Shown: positions 44,558 to 52,470 of the stretch, one piece after another
Position numbering within the stretch: the stretch's first letter is position 1
Layout of the letters: every line of letters starts with the position of its first letter
Source: Luteococcus sanguinis
Lineage (GTDB): Bacteria; Actinomycetota; Actinomycetes; Propionibacteriales; Propionibacteriaceae
Assembly: GCF_039527675.1 (NCBI RefSeq)
Contig: NZ_BAAAKI010000004.1
Span: 248,001 to 312,000 of the forward strand
Direction: 5' to 3'
DNA length: 64,000 nt
Program-made: the position numbers and the translations under genes
Notes under the pieces: model-generated
Database searches by the model: none
Told to the model about the DNA's origin: nothing
Seen by the model: only the letters and a program-made list of their open reading frames with translations

Positions 44558-44865
44558 GCGACGCCCTCAAGATCCGCGACCACCGCGACATCCTGCTCGC
44601 GCCCGTCGTGAGCGAGAAGAGCTACGGCCTGCTCGACGAGAACAAGTACACCTTCCTCGTCGCCCCGCAGGCGAACAAGACCGAGATCAAGATTGCCGTC
44701 GAGAAGGTCTTCGGCGTCAAGGTCCTCTCGGTCAACACCATCAACCGCCAGGGCAAGAAGCGTCGTACCCGCTTCGGCATCGGCAAGCGTCCCGACACCA
44801 AGCGTGCCATCGTGACGGTCGCCGAGGGCCAGCGCATCGACATCTTCGGAGCCCCGGTCGCCTGA
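44554..44865 (+). CDS. rplW: 50S ribosomal protein L23
   Basis: The protein has 103 aa. VVSEKSYGLLDENKYTFLV and EKVFGVKVLSVNTIN define the family. L23 sits at the tunnel exit and docks trigger factor and SRP. The GTG start at 44554 overlaps the rplD stop. Confidence 0.98.
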   Translation: MSDALKIRDHRDILLAPVVSEKSYGLLDENKYTFLVAPQANKTEIKIAVEKVFGVKVLSVNTINRQGKKRRTRFGIGKRPDTKRAIVTVAEGQRIDIFGAPVA

Positions 44866-44900
44866 CCGGTTCGACGCTGAGACAAGGAAACTGAGACCTC

Positions 44901-45737
44901 ATGGGTATCCGTAAGTACAAGCCGACGACTCCTGGTCGTCGTGGCAGCAGCGTGTCGGACTTCGTCGAGCTGACCCGCTCCACCCCCGAGAAGTCGCTGC
45001 TGGTGGCCAAGCCGAAGACCGGTGGCCGCAACAACACCGGCCGCATCACCACTCGTCACATCGGTGGTGGACACAAGCAGGCCTACCGCCTGGTCGACTT
45101 CAAGCGCTACGACAAGGACGGCGTGCCGGCCAAGGTCGCTCACATCGAGTACGACCCCAACCGCACCGCCCGCCTCGCGCTGCTGCACTACGCAGATGGC
45201 GAGAAGCGCTACATCATCGCCCCCCAGGGCCTGAGCCAGGGCATGACCGTCCAGGCCGGCGAAGGTTCCGACATCAAGCCCGGCAACAACCTGCCGTTGC
45301 GCAACATCCCCGTCGGCACCACGGTGCACGCGGTGGAGCTGCGTCCCGGTGGCGGCGCCAAGCTCGGTCGCTCGGCTGGTGCCGAGATCCAGCTGGTCGC
45401 TCGCGAGGGCAAGTACGCCACCCTGCGCATGCCCTCGGGTGAAATGCGCATGGTCGACGTGCGGTGCCGCGCAACCGTCGGCGGCGTCGGCAATGCCGAG
45501 CAGTCGAACATCAACTGGGGCAAGGCCGGCCGTAGCCGCTGGAAGGGCGTCCGCCCGACCGTCCGCGGTGTCGTCATGAACCCGATCGACCACCCGCACG
45601 GTGGTGGCGAGGGTCGCACCTCGGGTGGTCGTCACCCGGTGTCGCCGTGGGGTAAGCCCGAGGGCCGTACCCGCGACAAGAACAAGGCGAGCAGCCGTCT
45701 GATCGTCCGCCGTCGCAAGTCCGGCAAGAAGCGCTGA
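44901..45737 (+). CDS. rplB: 50S ribosomal protein L2
   Basis: The protein has 278 aa. MGIRKYKPTTPGRRGSSVSD and the essential C-terminal VVMNPIDHPHGGGEGRT are intact. L2 supports subunit association and peptidyl transfer. It lies 35 nt after rplW, with AAGGAAACTGAGACCTC before the ATG. Confidence 0.98.
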   Translation: MGIRKYKPTTPGRRGSSVSDFVELTRSTPEKSLLVAKPKTGGRNNTGRITTRHIGGGHKQAYRLVDFKRYDKDGVPAKVAHIEYDPNRTARLALLHYADGEKRYIIAPQGLSQGMTVQAGEGSDIKPGNNLPLRNIPVGTTVHAVELRPGGGAKLGRSAGAEIQLVAREGKYATLRMPSGEMRMVDVRCRATVGGVGNAEQSNINWGKAGRSRWKGVRPTVRGVVMNPIDHPHGGGEGRTSGGRHPVSPWGKPEGRTRDKNKASSRLIVRRRKSGKKR

Positions 45738-45755
45738 GTGGGAGCCTGAGTACAA

Positions 45756-46037
45756 ATGCCTCGTAGCTTGAAGAAGGGTCCCTTCGTCGACGAGCACCTG
45801 ACCAAGAAGGTCGATGCTCAGAACGACAAGGGCACCAAGAACGTCATCAAGACCTGGTCGCGTCGTTCGATGATCGTGCCCGACATGATCGGTCACACCA
45901 TCGCAGTTCACGACGGCCGCAAGCACGTCCCGGTGTTCGTCACCGAGGCCATGATCGGTCACAAGCTGGGGGAGTTCGCCCCCACTCGTACCTTCAGGGG
46001 CCACGTGAAGGACGACAAGAAGAGCCGCCGCCGCTGA
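45756..46037 (+). CDS. rpsS: 30S ribosomal protein S19
   Basis: The protein has 93 aa. PRSLKKGPFVDEHL and GHKLGEFAPTRTFRGH are typical. It binds 16S rRNA with S13 in the head. It lies 18 nt after rplB. Confidence 0.98.
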   Translation: MPRSLKKGPFVDEHLTKKVDAQNDKGTKNVIKTWSRRSMIVPDMIGHTIAVHDGRKHVPVFVTEAMIGHKLGEFAPTRTFRGHVKDDKKSRRR

Positions 46038-46065
46038 GCGGGCGAGTAAAGGAACTGATCAGACA

Positions 46066-46515
46066 ATGAGCAACAACGAAAGCCGGCCCAGCCGTCGCGC
46101 TGCCCTGCTCGGGGATCGTCCTGGCTCGTACGCCATCGCGCGTCACGTCCGGATGAGCCCGACCAAGGTTCGCCGCGTCGTCGACCTGGTGCGTGGGATG
46201 GGTGCCAATGAGGCACTGACCGTCCTGAAGTTCGCGCCCCAGGCCGCCAGCGAGCCCGTGTACAAGTTGGTCGCCTCGGCGATCGCCAACGCGGAGAACA
46301 CCGAGAACCTGCGCGCCGACGACCTGGTCATCAGCCAGGCCTACGTCGACGAGGGCGTGACCATGCGTCGCATCCGTCCGCGGGCCAAGGGTTCCGCCAG
46401 CCGCATCCTCAAGCGCGCCAGCCACATCACCGTGGTTGTCGAGCCCAAGGCTTCCGCCTCGGCGAAGCCCGCACACCTTGACCGCAAGCCGTCTGAGAGC
46501 AAGAAGGGAGCCTGA
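46066..46515 (+). CDS. rplV: 50S ribosomal protein L22
   Basis: The protein has 149 aa, longer than the usual 110-130 because of a C-terminal Ala/Lys/Ser-rich tail. The core YAIARHVRMSPTKVRRVVDLV and the tunnel hairpin MRRIRPRAKGSASRILKR are intact, with no sign of a macrolide-resistance deletion. It starts 28 nt after rpsS and ends 2 nt before rpsC. Confidence 0.97.
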   Translation: MSNNESRPSRRAALLGDRPGSYAIARHVRMSPTKVRRVVDLVRGMGANEALTVLKFAPQAASEPVYKLVASAIANAENTENLRADDLVISQAYVDEGVTMRRIRPRAKGSASRILKRASHITVVVEPKASASAKPAHLDRKPSESKKGA

Positions 46516-46517
46516 GC

Positions 46518-47333
46518 ATGGGCCAGAAGATCAACCCGCATGGCTTCCGCCTCGGCATCACCACCGACCACAAGACCCGTTGGTACGCCGAGAAGCAGTA
46601 CGCGGCCTTCGTCGGTGAAGACGTGAAGATCCGCCAGTACCTCCTCAAGACCCTTGAGCGTGCAGGCATCTCCTCGATCGAGATCGAGCGTCGTTCCGAG
46701 CGCGTGACCATCTACCTTTACGCTGCCCGTCCGGGCATCGTCATCGGCCGCAATGGCGCCGAGGCGGAGCGCGTGCGCGCCGCCCTCGAGAAGCTGACCG
46801 GCAAGCAGATCCAGCTGAACATCCTCGAGGTCAAGAACCCCGAGATCGATGCCCAGCTCGTTGCCCAGGGCATCGCCGAGCAGCTCGGCGCCCGTGTCGC
46901 CTTCCGTCGCGCCATGCGCAAGGCACAGCAGACCGCCATGCGTTCTGGTGCCCAGGGCATCAAGATCAAGTGCTCCGGTCGTCTCGGCGGCGCCGAGATG
47001 AGCCGTTCGGAGAGCTACCGCGATGGTCAGGTGCCGCTGCACACGCTGCGCGCTGACATCGACTACGGCTTCTTCGAGGCTCGCACGACCTTCGGTCGCA
47101 TCGGCGTCAAGGTGTGGATCTACAAGGGTGACGTCACCGGCACCAAGGCCGAGCGCGCTGCCCAGAAGGCTGCCCGCGCTGCCGCTCCCGGTCGCCAGCG
47201 TCCGGCCCGTCGTGGCCGTGGCGAGGGTCGTACCGACCGTCCCGAGCGCGGCGGTCGCCGTCGCGCCGAGCAGGCTTCCGAGGCCCCCGCGGCCCAGGCG
47301 TCTGCTCCCGCCACCGAGAACGCAGGAGCCTGA
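46518..47333 (+). CDS. rpsC: 30S ribosomal protein S3
   Basis: The protein has 271 aa. The N-terminal region MGQKINPHGFRLGITTDHKT and the KH domain (RPGIVIGRNGAEAERVR) are clear. The C-terminal 55 residues are an Arg/Ala-rich tail (RRGRGEGRTDRP) usual in actinobacteria. S3 contributes to mRNA unwinding at the entry channel. Confidence 0.98.
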   Translation: MGQKINPHGFRLGITTDHKTRWYAEKQYAAFVGEDVKIRQYLLKTLERAGISSIEIERRSERVTIYLYAARPGIVIGRNGAEAERVRAALEKLTGKQIQLNILEVKNPEIDAQLVAQGIAEQLGARVAFRRAMRKAQQTAMRSGAQGIKIKCSGRLGGAEMSRSESYRDGQVPLHTLRADIDYGFFEARTTFGRIGVKVWIYKGDVTGTKAERAAQKAARAAAPGRQRPARRGRGEGRTDRPERGGRRRAEQASEAPAAQASAPATENAGA

Positions 47334-47338
47334 GCAAC

Positions 47339-47758
47339 ATGCTGATTCCTCGTCGTGTGAAGTACCGCAAGCAGCACCACCCCCAGCGGGATGGGATGGC
47401 CAAGGGCGGCACCAAGCTCGCCTTCGGTGAGTTCGGCATCCAGGCGCTCGAGAGCTCCTACCTGACCAACCGTCAGATCGAGGCCGCTCGTATCGCCATG
47501 ACCCGTCACATCAAGCGTGGTGGCAAGGTCTGGATCAACGTCTACCCGGACCGCCCGCTGACCAAGCACCCCGCCGAGTCCCGCATGGGCTCCGGCAAGG
47601 GTTCGCCCGAGTTCTGGGTCGCCAACATCAAGCCCGGACGTGTTCTCTTCGAGCTCTCCGGCGTCGATGAGGAGACCGCTCGCGAGGCCATGCGCCTGGC
47701 GATCCACAAGCTGCCCTTCAAGGCTCGCTTCATCAAGCGCGAAGCAGGTGAAATCTGA
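47339..47758 (+). CDS. rplP: 50S ribosomal protein L16
   Basis: The protein has 139 aa. MLIPRRVKYRKQHHPQRDG and RMGSGKGSPEFWVANIKPGR are diagnostic. It binds near the A-site tRNA elbow. It begins 5 nt after rpsC and shares one base with the rpmC start (TGATG). Confidence 0.98.
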   Translation: MLIPRRVKYRKQHHPQRDGMAKGGTKLAFGEFGIQALESSYLTNRQIEAARIAMTRHIKRGGKVWINVYPDRPLTKHPAESRMGSGKGSPEFWVANIKPGRVLFELSGVDEETAREAMRLAIHKLPFKARFIKREAGEI

Positions 47759-47994
47759 TGGCCAAGTCCATTGTTGCCGCCGATCTGCGCGGCCTGAGCC
47801 GTGACGAGCTGAACTCCAAGGTCACCGAACTGAAGGAGGAGTTGTTCTCGCTCCGCTTCCAGTCCGCCACCGGCCAGCTGGAGTCCAGCGGTCGGCTGCG
47901 TGAGGTCCGCAAGGACATCGCGCGCATCTACACGGTGATCCAGGAGCGCAACCTGGGCATCGTCGACGACCCCGACCTGAAGAAGGAGGCCTGA
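47758..47994 (+). CDS. rpmC: 50S ribosomal protein L29
   Basis: The protein has 78 aa. Two helices with LSRDELNSKVTELKEELFSLRFQ and RLREVRKDIARIYTVIQER match the family. It overlaps rplP by one base and lies 1 nt before rpsQ. Confidence 0.97.
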   Translation: MAKSIVAADLRGLSRDELNSKVTELKEELFSLRFQSATGQLESSGRLREVRKDIARIYTVIQERNLGIVDDPDLKKEA

Positions 47995-47995
47995 G

Positions 47996-48274
47996 ATGGC
48001 CGAGCAGTCCACCGAGACCACGGCGCGTAGCGCCCGCAAGGTCCGCGAGGGCGTTGTCGTGTCCGACAAGATGGACAAGACGATCGTCGTGCTGGTCGAG
48101 GACCGGGTCAAGCACCCGCTCTACGGCAAGGTCATGACCCAGTCCGAACGCCTCAAGGCCCACGACGAGAACAATGAGGCGGGTGCGGGCGACCGCGTGC
48201 GCATCATGGAGACCCGTCCGCTGTCGGCCACCAAGCGCTGGCGCCTCCTCGAGGTCGTCGAGAAGGCCAAGTGA
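47996..48274 (+). CDS. rpsQ: 30S ribosomal protein S17
   Basis: The protein has 92 aa. The OB-fold signature VSDKMDKTIVVLVEDRVKHPLYGK is present in shortened form, with GDRVRIMETRPLSATKRWRL at the end. It is the last gene of the S10 unit before a 265-bp structured spacer. Confidence 0.98.
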   Translation: MAEQSTETTARSARKVREGVVVSDKMDKTIVVLVEDRVKHPLYGKVMTQSERLKAHDENNEAGAGDRVRIMETRPLSATKRWRLLEVVEKAK

Positions 48275-48280
48275 TCCATC

Positions 48281-48323
48281 GACCAGGCGCCTGAGGAGCG
48301 ATTCGCCCCGAGGGCGCCTGGTC
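48281..48323 (+). terminator. Hairpin after rpsQ
   Basis: GACCAGGCGCC (48281-48291) and GGCGCCTGGTC (48313-48323) are perfect 11-bp complements 7 nt after rpsQ. There is no U-tract. It may end or attenuate S10 operon transcripts. Confidence 0.5.
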
Positions 48324-48331
48324 GTCTAAGC

Positions 48332-48506
48332 TTGACAAGTTGGCCTTTGCCGCGGTGCTCCGTGCCCCACTGGGGTGCGGAGCTCGTTGCGGGTCGGCCA
48401 CCTGTCAGGACGGTTCGCCGTCCAAACGCCTGCGGAACCCTCGGGTTCCGGGGTTGTCCACCCCTCCTGGCCAAATCCAGGAGGACCGTATCTAGCTTCC
48501 GCAGGC
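48332..48506 (+). promoter_or_regulatory. Structured rplN leader with mutually exclusive stems
   Basis: A TTGACA lies at 48332-48337, without a clear -10. Then follow stem A (48357-48383, 13 bp with two wobbles), stem B GGACGG-TTCG-CCGTCC (48408-48423), stem C CGGAACCC/GGGTTCCG (48433-48450), stem D CCTCCTGG/CCAGGAGG (48463-48484) and a long-range pairing GCCTGCGGAA (48428-48437) with TTCCGCAGGC (48497-48506). The long-range helix uses CGGAA of stem C, so the two cannot form together. This suggests a regulatory switch for the spc operon. Confidence 0.5.
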
Positions 48507-48539
48507 CCGTGAGGGAACCGTGGGAGCAGAGGAGAAGCA

Positions 48540-48908
48540 ATGATCCAGCAGGAGTCGCGACTGAAGGTCGCCGACAACACTGGTGCCAAGGAGCTCTTGT
48601 GCATCCGTGTTCTTGGTGGGACCAAGCGCCGCTACGCCGGCCTGGGGGACACCATCGTGTGCAGCGTCAAGGACGCCATCCCCGGCGGCAACGTGAAGAA
48701 GGGTGACGTCGTCAAGGCGGTCATCGTCCGCGCCACCAAGGAAACCCGTCGTCAGGACGGTTCGTACATCAAGTTCGACGAGAACGCCGCCGTCATCCTG
48801 AAGAACGACGGGGAGCCCCGCGGCACCCGCATCTTCGGCCCGGTGGCCCGCGAGCTGCGCGAGAAGAAGTTCATGCGCATCGTCTCGCTCGCCCCGGAGG
48901 TGATCTGA
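48540..48908 (+). CDS. rplN: 50S ribosomal protein L14
   Basis: The protein has 122 aa, the standard length. MIQQESRLKVADNTGAKELL and FDENAAVILKNDGEPRGTRI are diagnostic. It is the first gene of the spc operon. AGGAGAAGCA precedes the ATG. rplX begins 1 nt after the stop. Confidence 0.98.
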   Translation: MIQQESRLKVADNTGAKELLCIRVLGGTKRRYAGLGDTIVCSVKDAIPGGNVKKGDVVKAVIVRATKETRRQDGSYIKFDENAAVILKNDGEPRGTRIFGPVARELREKKFMRIVSLAPEVI

Positions 48909-48909
48909 C

Positions 48910-49281
48910 ATGAAGTCGCTGCACGTCAAGAAGGGTGACCGCGTCAAGGTCATCGCCGGCAAGGACAAGGGCACCGTTGGTGAGATCCTCGAGGTCTTCC
49001 CCGCCGAAGAGCGTGTGATCGTCGAGGGTGTGAACATCGTCAAGCGGCACACCCGCGGTGGCGCCACCCCCCAGGGTCGTCAGGTCGAGGGTGGCATCGT
49101 CTCCGCCGAGGCCCCGATCCACGTGTCCAACGTCCAGCTGGTCGTCGGCTCGGGCGCGGATGCGACCGTGACCCGCGTCGGCCACAAGCGCGTCGAGGTG
49201 ACCAAGCGTCGTCCCGACGGCACCGAGTACAAGGCTGAGCGCTCCGTGCGCATCGCCCGCAAGACGGGGGAGGAGATCTGA
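48910..49281 (+). CDS. rplX: 50S ribosomal protein L24
   Basis: The protein has 123 aa, slightly longer than the 105-aa norm because of the C-terminal tail. The KOW motif VKKGDRVKVIAGKDKGTVG and NIVKRHTRG are present. It initiates 50S assembly. It shares one base with the rplE start (TGATG). Confidence 0.97.
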   Translation: MKSLHVKKGDRVKVIAGKDKGTVGEILEVFPAEERVIVEGVNIVKRHTRGGATPQGRQVEGGIVSAEAPIHVSNVQLVVGSGADATVTRVGHKRVEVTKRRPDGTEYKAERSVRIARKTGEEI

Positions 49282-49928
49282 TGAGCGTCGACACCACCGA
49301 GCAGGTGAACACCCCGCGCGAGATGCCGCGTCTGAAGACCAAGTACCGCCAGGAGATCAAGTCGGCGCTGCAGGAAGAGTTCGCCTACGCGAACCCGATG
49401 CAGGTGCCCGGACTGGTCAAGATCGTCGTCAACATGGGCGTCGGCGAGGCGGCCCGTGACGGCAAGATCATCGACGGTGCCATCAAGGACCTGACAGCCA
49501 TCACCGGCCAGAAGCCGCAGGTCACCAAGGCCCGCAAGTCCATCGCGCAGTTCAAGCTGCGTGAGGGCATGCCGATCGGCTGCCACGTCACCCTCCGTGG
49601 TGACCGCATGTGGGAGTTCGCCGACCGTCTGCTGACGCTGGCCCTGCCGCGCATCCGTGACTTCCGCGGCCTGAACTCCAACCAGTTCGACGGCCAGGGC
49701 AACTACACCTTCGGTCTGTCCGAGCAGGTCATGTTCCTCGAGATCGACCAGGACAAGATCGATCGCGTGCGCGGCATGGACATCACCTTCGTCACGTCGG
49801 CGACGACCGACGCCGAGGGTCGGGCGCTGCTGAAGCACCTCGGCTTCCCCTTCAAGGAGGTCGACGACGCCAAGGCGCGCAAGGTGCGCCGCGGTGCTGC
49901 GTACTACAAGAACAAGAAGAAGAAGTGA
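49281..49928 (+). CDS. rplE: 50S ribosomal protein L5
   Basis: The protein has 215 aa against about 180-190 usually. The first 15 residues and a basic C-terminal AKARKVRRGAAYYKNKKKK tail are extra. The core VNMGVGEAARDGKIIDGAI and the GDRMWEFADRLLTLALPRIR segment are conserved. It binds 5S rRNA and contacts P-site tRNA. rpsN follows after 11 nt. Confidence 0.97.
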   Translation: MSVDTTEQVNTPREMPRLKTKYRQEIKSALQEEFAYANPMQVPGLVKIVVNMGVGEAARDGKIIDGAIKDLTAITGQKPQVTKARKSIAQFKLREGMPIGCHVTLRGDRMWEFADRLLTLALPRIRDFRGLNSNQFDGQGNYTFGLSEQVMFLEIDQDKIDRVRGMDITFVTSATTDAEGRALLKHLGFPFKEVDDAKARKVRRGAAYYKNKKKK

Positions 49929-49939
49929 GGCGCTGAACC

Positions 49940-50125
49940 ATGGCGAAGACAGCCCTGAAGGTGAAGCAGTCGCGCAAGCCGAAGTTCGGTGTGCGCGCCT
50001 ACACCCGCTGCCAGAAGTGCGGGCGACCGAAGTCGGTCTACCGCAAGTTCGGCCTGTGCCGCGTCTGCCTGCGCGAGATGGCTCACAAGGGCGAACTGCC
50101 CGGCGTGACCAAGTCGTCCTGGTGA
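49940..50125 (+). CDS. rpsN: 30S ribosomal protein S14, zinc type (type Z)
   Basis: The protein has 61 aa. Two CxxC pairs (RCQKCG and LCRVCL) form the zinc site typical of the short S14 found in Gram-positive spc operons. It starts 11 nt after rplE. The following 170 bp before rpsH are unusually long and full of hairpins. Confidence 0.98.
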   Translation: MAKTALKVKQSRKPKFGVRAYTRCQKCGRPKSVYRKFGLCRVCLREMAHKGELPGVTKSSW

Positions 50126-50138
50126 CCCACTGAACGAT

Positions 50139-50263
50139 GCCGGCTGGCGCGGGAGATCGCGCCGGTCGGCACCACCGCGGGAGATGTCCCGCACCAACCA
50201 ATGCTTCCGGGCCGTCGGCCCGGATCTAGCGCGGCAGGTCATGGCTGGGTGTACCCGGCCATG
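50139..50263 (+). promoter_or_regulatory. Chain of four stem-loops between rpsN and rpsH
   Basis: H1 pairs 50139-50151 with 50158-50170 (13 bp, two wobbles, 6-nt loop). H2 is GCGGGA-GATG-TCCCGC (50177-50192). H3 is TCCGGGCC-GTC-GGCCCGGA (50206-50224). H4 pairs CATGGCTGGG (50240-50249) with CCCGGCCATG (50254-50263). H4 ends 32 nt before rpsH. It is a candidate S8 autoregulatory or processing region. Confidence 0.5.
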
Positions 50264-50295
50264 AAACCGTCGCGGGAACGGAAAAACGTACAGCC

Positions 50296-50703
50296 ATGAC
50301 AATGACTGACCCGATTGCAGACATGCTGACCCGTCTGCGCAACGCCAACCAGGCGTTCCACGATGAGACGTCGATGCCGTCCTCGAAGATCAAGGTGGGA
50401 ATCGCCGAGATCCTCAAGGCCGAGGGCTACATCGCCGCCTACGAGGTCGCCGAGCCCGCCGAGGGCGAGGTCGGCAAGACCCTGAAGATCACGCTGAAGT
50501 ACGGCGACGACCGCAAGCGGTCGATCGCCGGTGTGCGTCGCATCAGCAAGCCCGGCCTGCGCGTCTACGCGAAGTCGACCGGACTGCCCAAGGTGCTTGG
50601 TGGCATGGGTATTGCCATCATCTCCACCTCCCAGGGCCTGCTGACCGACCGCCAGGCGCATGCGAAGTCCGTGGGCGGCGAAGTGCTCGCCTACGTCTGG
50701 TGA
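50296..50703 (+). CDS. rpsH: 30S ribosomal protein S8
   Basis: The protein has 135 aa. DPIADMLTRLRNANQAFHDE and the C-terminal GIAIISTSQGLLTDRQA are typical. It binds helix 21 of 16S rRNA, and in E. coli it represses the spc operon. ATG at 50296 is followed by another in-frame ATG at 50302 (MTDPIAD), which is an alternative start. The Shine-Dalgarno is weak. Confidence 0.98.
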   Translation: MTMTDPIADMLTRLRNANQAFHDETSMPSSKIKVGIAEILKAEGYIAAYEVAEPAEGEVGKTLKITLKYGDDRKRSIAGVRRISKPGLRVYAKSTGLPKVLGGMGIAIISTSQGLLTDRQAHAKSVGGEVLAYVW

Positions 50704-50731
50704 CCCGACGAGACTGAGAAGGAGAATTTAG

Positions 50732-51274
50732 ATGTCGCGTATTGGCAAGCTCCCGATCACCGTCCCGTCCGGTGTCGAGGTGAAGCTCGATGGCCAGAAC
50801 GTCGAGGTGAAGGGCCCGAAGGGGACCCTGAGCCACGTCGTTGCTGAGCCCATCAAGATCAGCAAGAACGAAGAGGGTCTGCTGGAGGTGGCTCGTCCTG
50901 ATGATGAGCGCAACAGCCGCTCCCTCCACGGCCTGACCCGCACCCTGGTCGCCAACATGGTGACCGGTGTGACCGAGGGCTACGAGAAGAAGCTCGAGAT
51001 CGTGGGCGTCGGCTACCGCGTCATGGCCAAGGGCCCGACGCAGCTGGAGTTCGCACTCGGCTTCTCGCACCCCGTCGTGGTGAACGCCCCCGAGGGCATC
51101 ACCTTCGCCGTGGAGAACAACACGAAGTTCGCAGTCCAGGGCATCGACAAGCAGCTCGTGGGCGAGGTTGCGGCCAACATCCGCAAGATCCGCAAGCCTG
51201 AGCCGTACAAGGGCAAGGGTGTGCGGTACGCGGGCGAGCAGGTCCGCCGCAAGGTTGGAAAGGCTGGTAAGTGA
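50732..51274 (+). CDS. rplF: 50S ribosomal protein L6
   Basis: The protein has 180 aa. SRIGKLPITVPSGVEV opens the protein, and the signature EPYKGKGVRYAGEQVRRK closes it. It binds near the sarcin-ricin loop. AAGGAGAATTTAG gives a strong ribosome-binding site. It overlaps rplR by GTGA if rplR starts at 51271. Confidence 0.98.
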   Translation: MSRIGKLPITVPSGVEVKLDGQNVEVKGPKGTLSHVVAEPIKISKNEEGLLEVARPDDERNSRSLHGLTRTLVANMVTGVTEGYEKKLEIVGVGYRVMAKGPTQLEFALGFSHPVVVNAPEGITFAVENNTKFAVQGIDKQLVGEVAANIRKIRKPEPYKGKGVRYAGEQVRRKVGKAGK

Positions 51275-51660
51275 CCATGGGTATCTCCCTGGGAGTCCGC
51301 AAGGGACTGGCACCGAAGACTGCGTCGCGCCTGCGTCGTCAGGCTCGTGGCCGCAAGAAGATCTTCGGTGCGACCGAGCGTCCGCGCATGGTCATCACCC
51401 GTTCCGCCCGCCACATGAGCGTTCAGGTCATCGACGACGTCTTGGGTCACACCCTGGCTTCGGCGTCGACCATGGAGGCCGAGGTTCGCAATGTGAGCGG
51501 CGACAAGTCTGCCAAGGCTGCAAAGGTGGGCGCCCTGATCGCCGACCGTGCGAAGGCCGCTGGCGTCGAGAACGTGGTCTTCGACCGCGCCGGAAACAAG
51601 TACCACGGCCGAATCGCTGCGCTGGCTGACGCCGCGCGCGAGGGTGGCCTCGGGTTCTGA
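51271..51660 (+). CDS. rplR: 50S ribosomal protein L18
   Basis: The protein has 129 aa from the GTG at 51271. ATG at 51277 (MGISLGVRKG) is an equally conserved-looking alternative, but AAAGG is placed better for the GTG. ARGRKKIFGATERPRMVITRS and FDRAGNKYHGRIAALADAAR identify L18, a 5S rRNA-binding protein. Confidence 0.97.
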   Translation: MTMGISLGVRKGLAPKTASRLRRQARGRKKIFGATERPRMVITRSARHMSVQVIDDVLGHTLASASTMEAEVRNVSGDKSAKAAKVGALIADRAKAAGVENVVFDRAGNKYHGRIAALADAAREGGLGF

Positions 51661-51684
51661 CACACGACTGAAAGGCAAGAGACG

Positions 51685-52287
51685 ATGAGTGGAACTCAGC
51701 GCCGCGGTGGCGGCGAGCGTCGGGGTCGTGAGGACCGTCGGGGCAATTCGCAGGCCAAGCAGGAAGAGAAGTCGCAGTACCTGGAGCGCGTGGTTGCGAT
51801 CAACCGCGTCGCCAAGGTCGTCCAGGGTGGACGTCGCTTCAGCTTCACCGCGCTGGTCGTGGTGGGCGATGGCGAGGGCACCGTGGGTGTCGGCTACGGA
51901 AAGGCCAAGGAGGTGCCCGCGGCGATCGCCAAGGGTGTCGAGGAGGCCAAGAAGCACTTCTTCAAGGTGCCGCTGGTGCAGCGCACCATCCCGCACCCCG
52001 TGCAGGGCGAGAAGGCGGCCGGTGTCGTGATGCTGCGTCCGGCTTCGCCCGGTACCGGCGTCATCGCCGGTGGCTCGGCTCGCGCCGTGCTGGAGTGCGC
52101 TGGCGTGCACGACGTGCTCGCCAAGTCGCTGGGCTCGGCCAACGCCATCAACGTGGTTCACGCCACCGTTGAGGCGCTGCAGAGCCTCGAGGAGCCTGAG
52201 CAGGTCGCGAAGCGTCGCGGTCTGCCCGTGGAGGACGTGGCCCCGGCCGCCCTCCTGAAGGCTCGCAAGGAGGAGGTGGCTCACTGA
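51685..52287 (+). CDS. rpsE: 30S ribosomal protein S5
   Basis: The protein has 200 aa with a Gly/Arg-rich N-terminal extension (about 28 residues). The central VVAINRVAKVVQGGRRFSF and VPAAIAKGVEEAKK and the spectinomycin loop (VVQGGRRFSFTA) are wild type. It improves decoding fidelity and mRNA entry. It shares one base with rpmD (TGATG). Confidence 0.98.
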   Translation: MSGTQRRGGGERRGREDRRGNSQAKQEEKSQYLERVVAINRVAKVVQGGRRFSFTALVVVGDGEGTVGVGYGKAKEVPAAIAKGVEEAKKHFFKVPLVQRTIPHPVQGEKAAGVVMLRPASPGTGVIAGGSARAVLECAGVHDVLAKSLGSANAINVVHATVEALQSLEEPEQVAKRRGLPVEDVAPAALLKARKEEVAH

Positions 52288-52469
52288 TGGCACGCCTGAA
52301 GGTGACCCAGCTGAAGTCCGGTATCGGTGGCAAGCAGAACCACCGTGAGACCCTGCGCACGCTCGGTCTGAAGCGTATTGGCGACGTCGTGGTGAAGGAG
52401 GACCGTCCGGAGATCCGGGGCATGGTCCGTACCGTTCGCCACCTGGTCGCCGTGGAAGAGGTGGAGTGA
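52287..52469 (+). CDS. rpmD: 50S ribosomal protein L30
   Basis: The protein has 60 aa. LKVTQLKSGIGGKQNHRETL and LKRIGDVVVKEDRPEIRGM match the family. It overlaps rpsE by one base and ends 1 nt before rplO. Confidence 0.97.
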   Translation: MARLKVTQLKSGIGGKQNHRETLRTLGLKRIGDVVVKEDRPEIRGMVRTVRHLVAVEEVE

Positions 52470-52470
52470 C

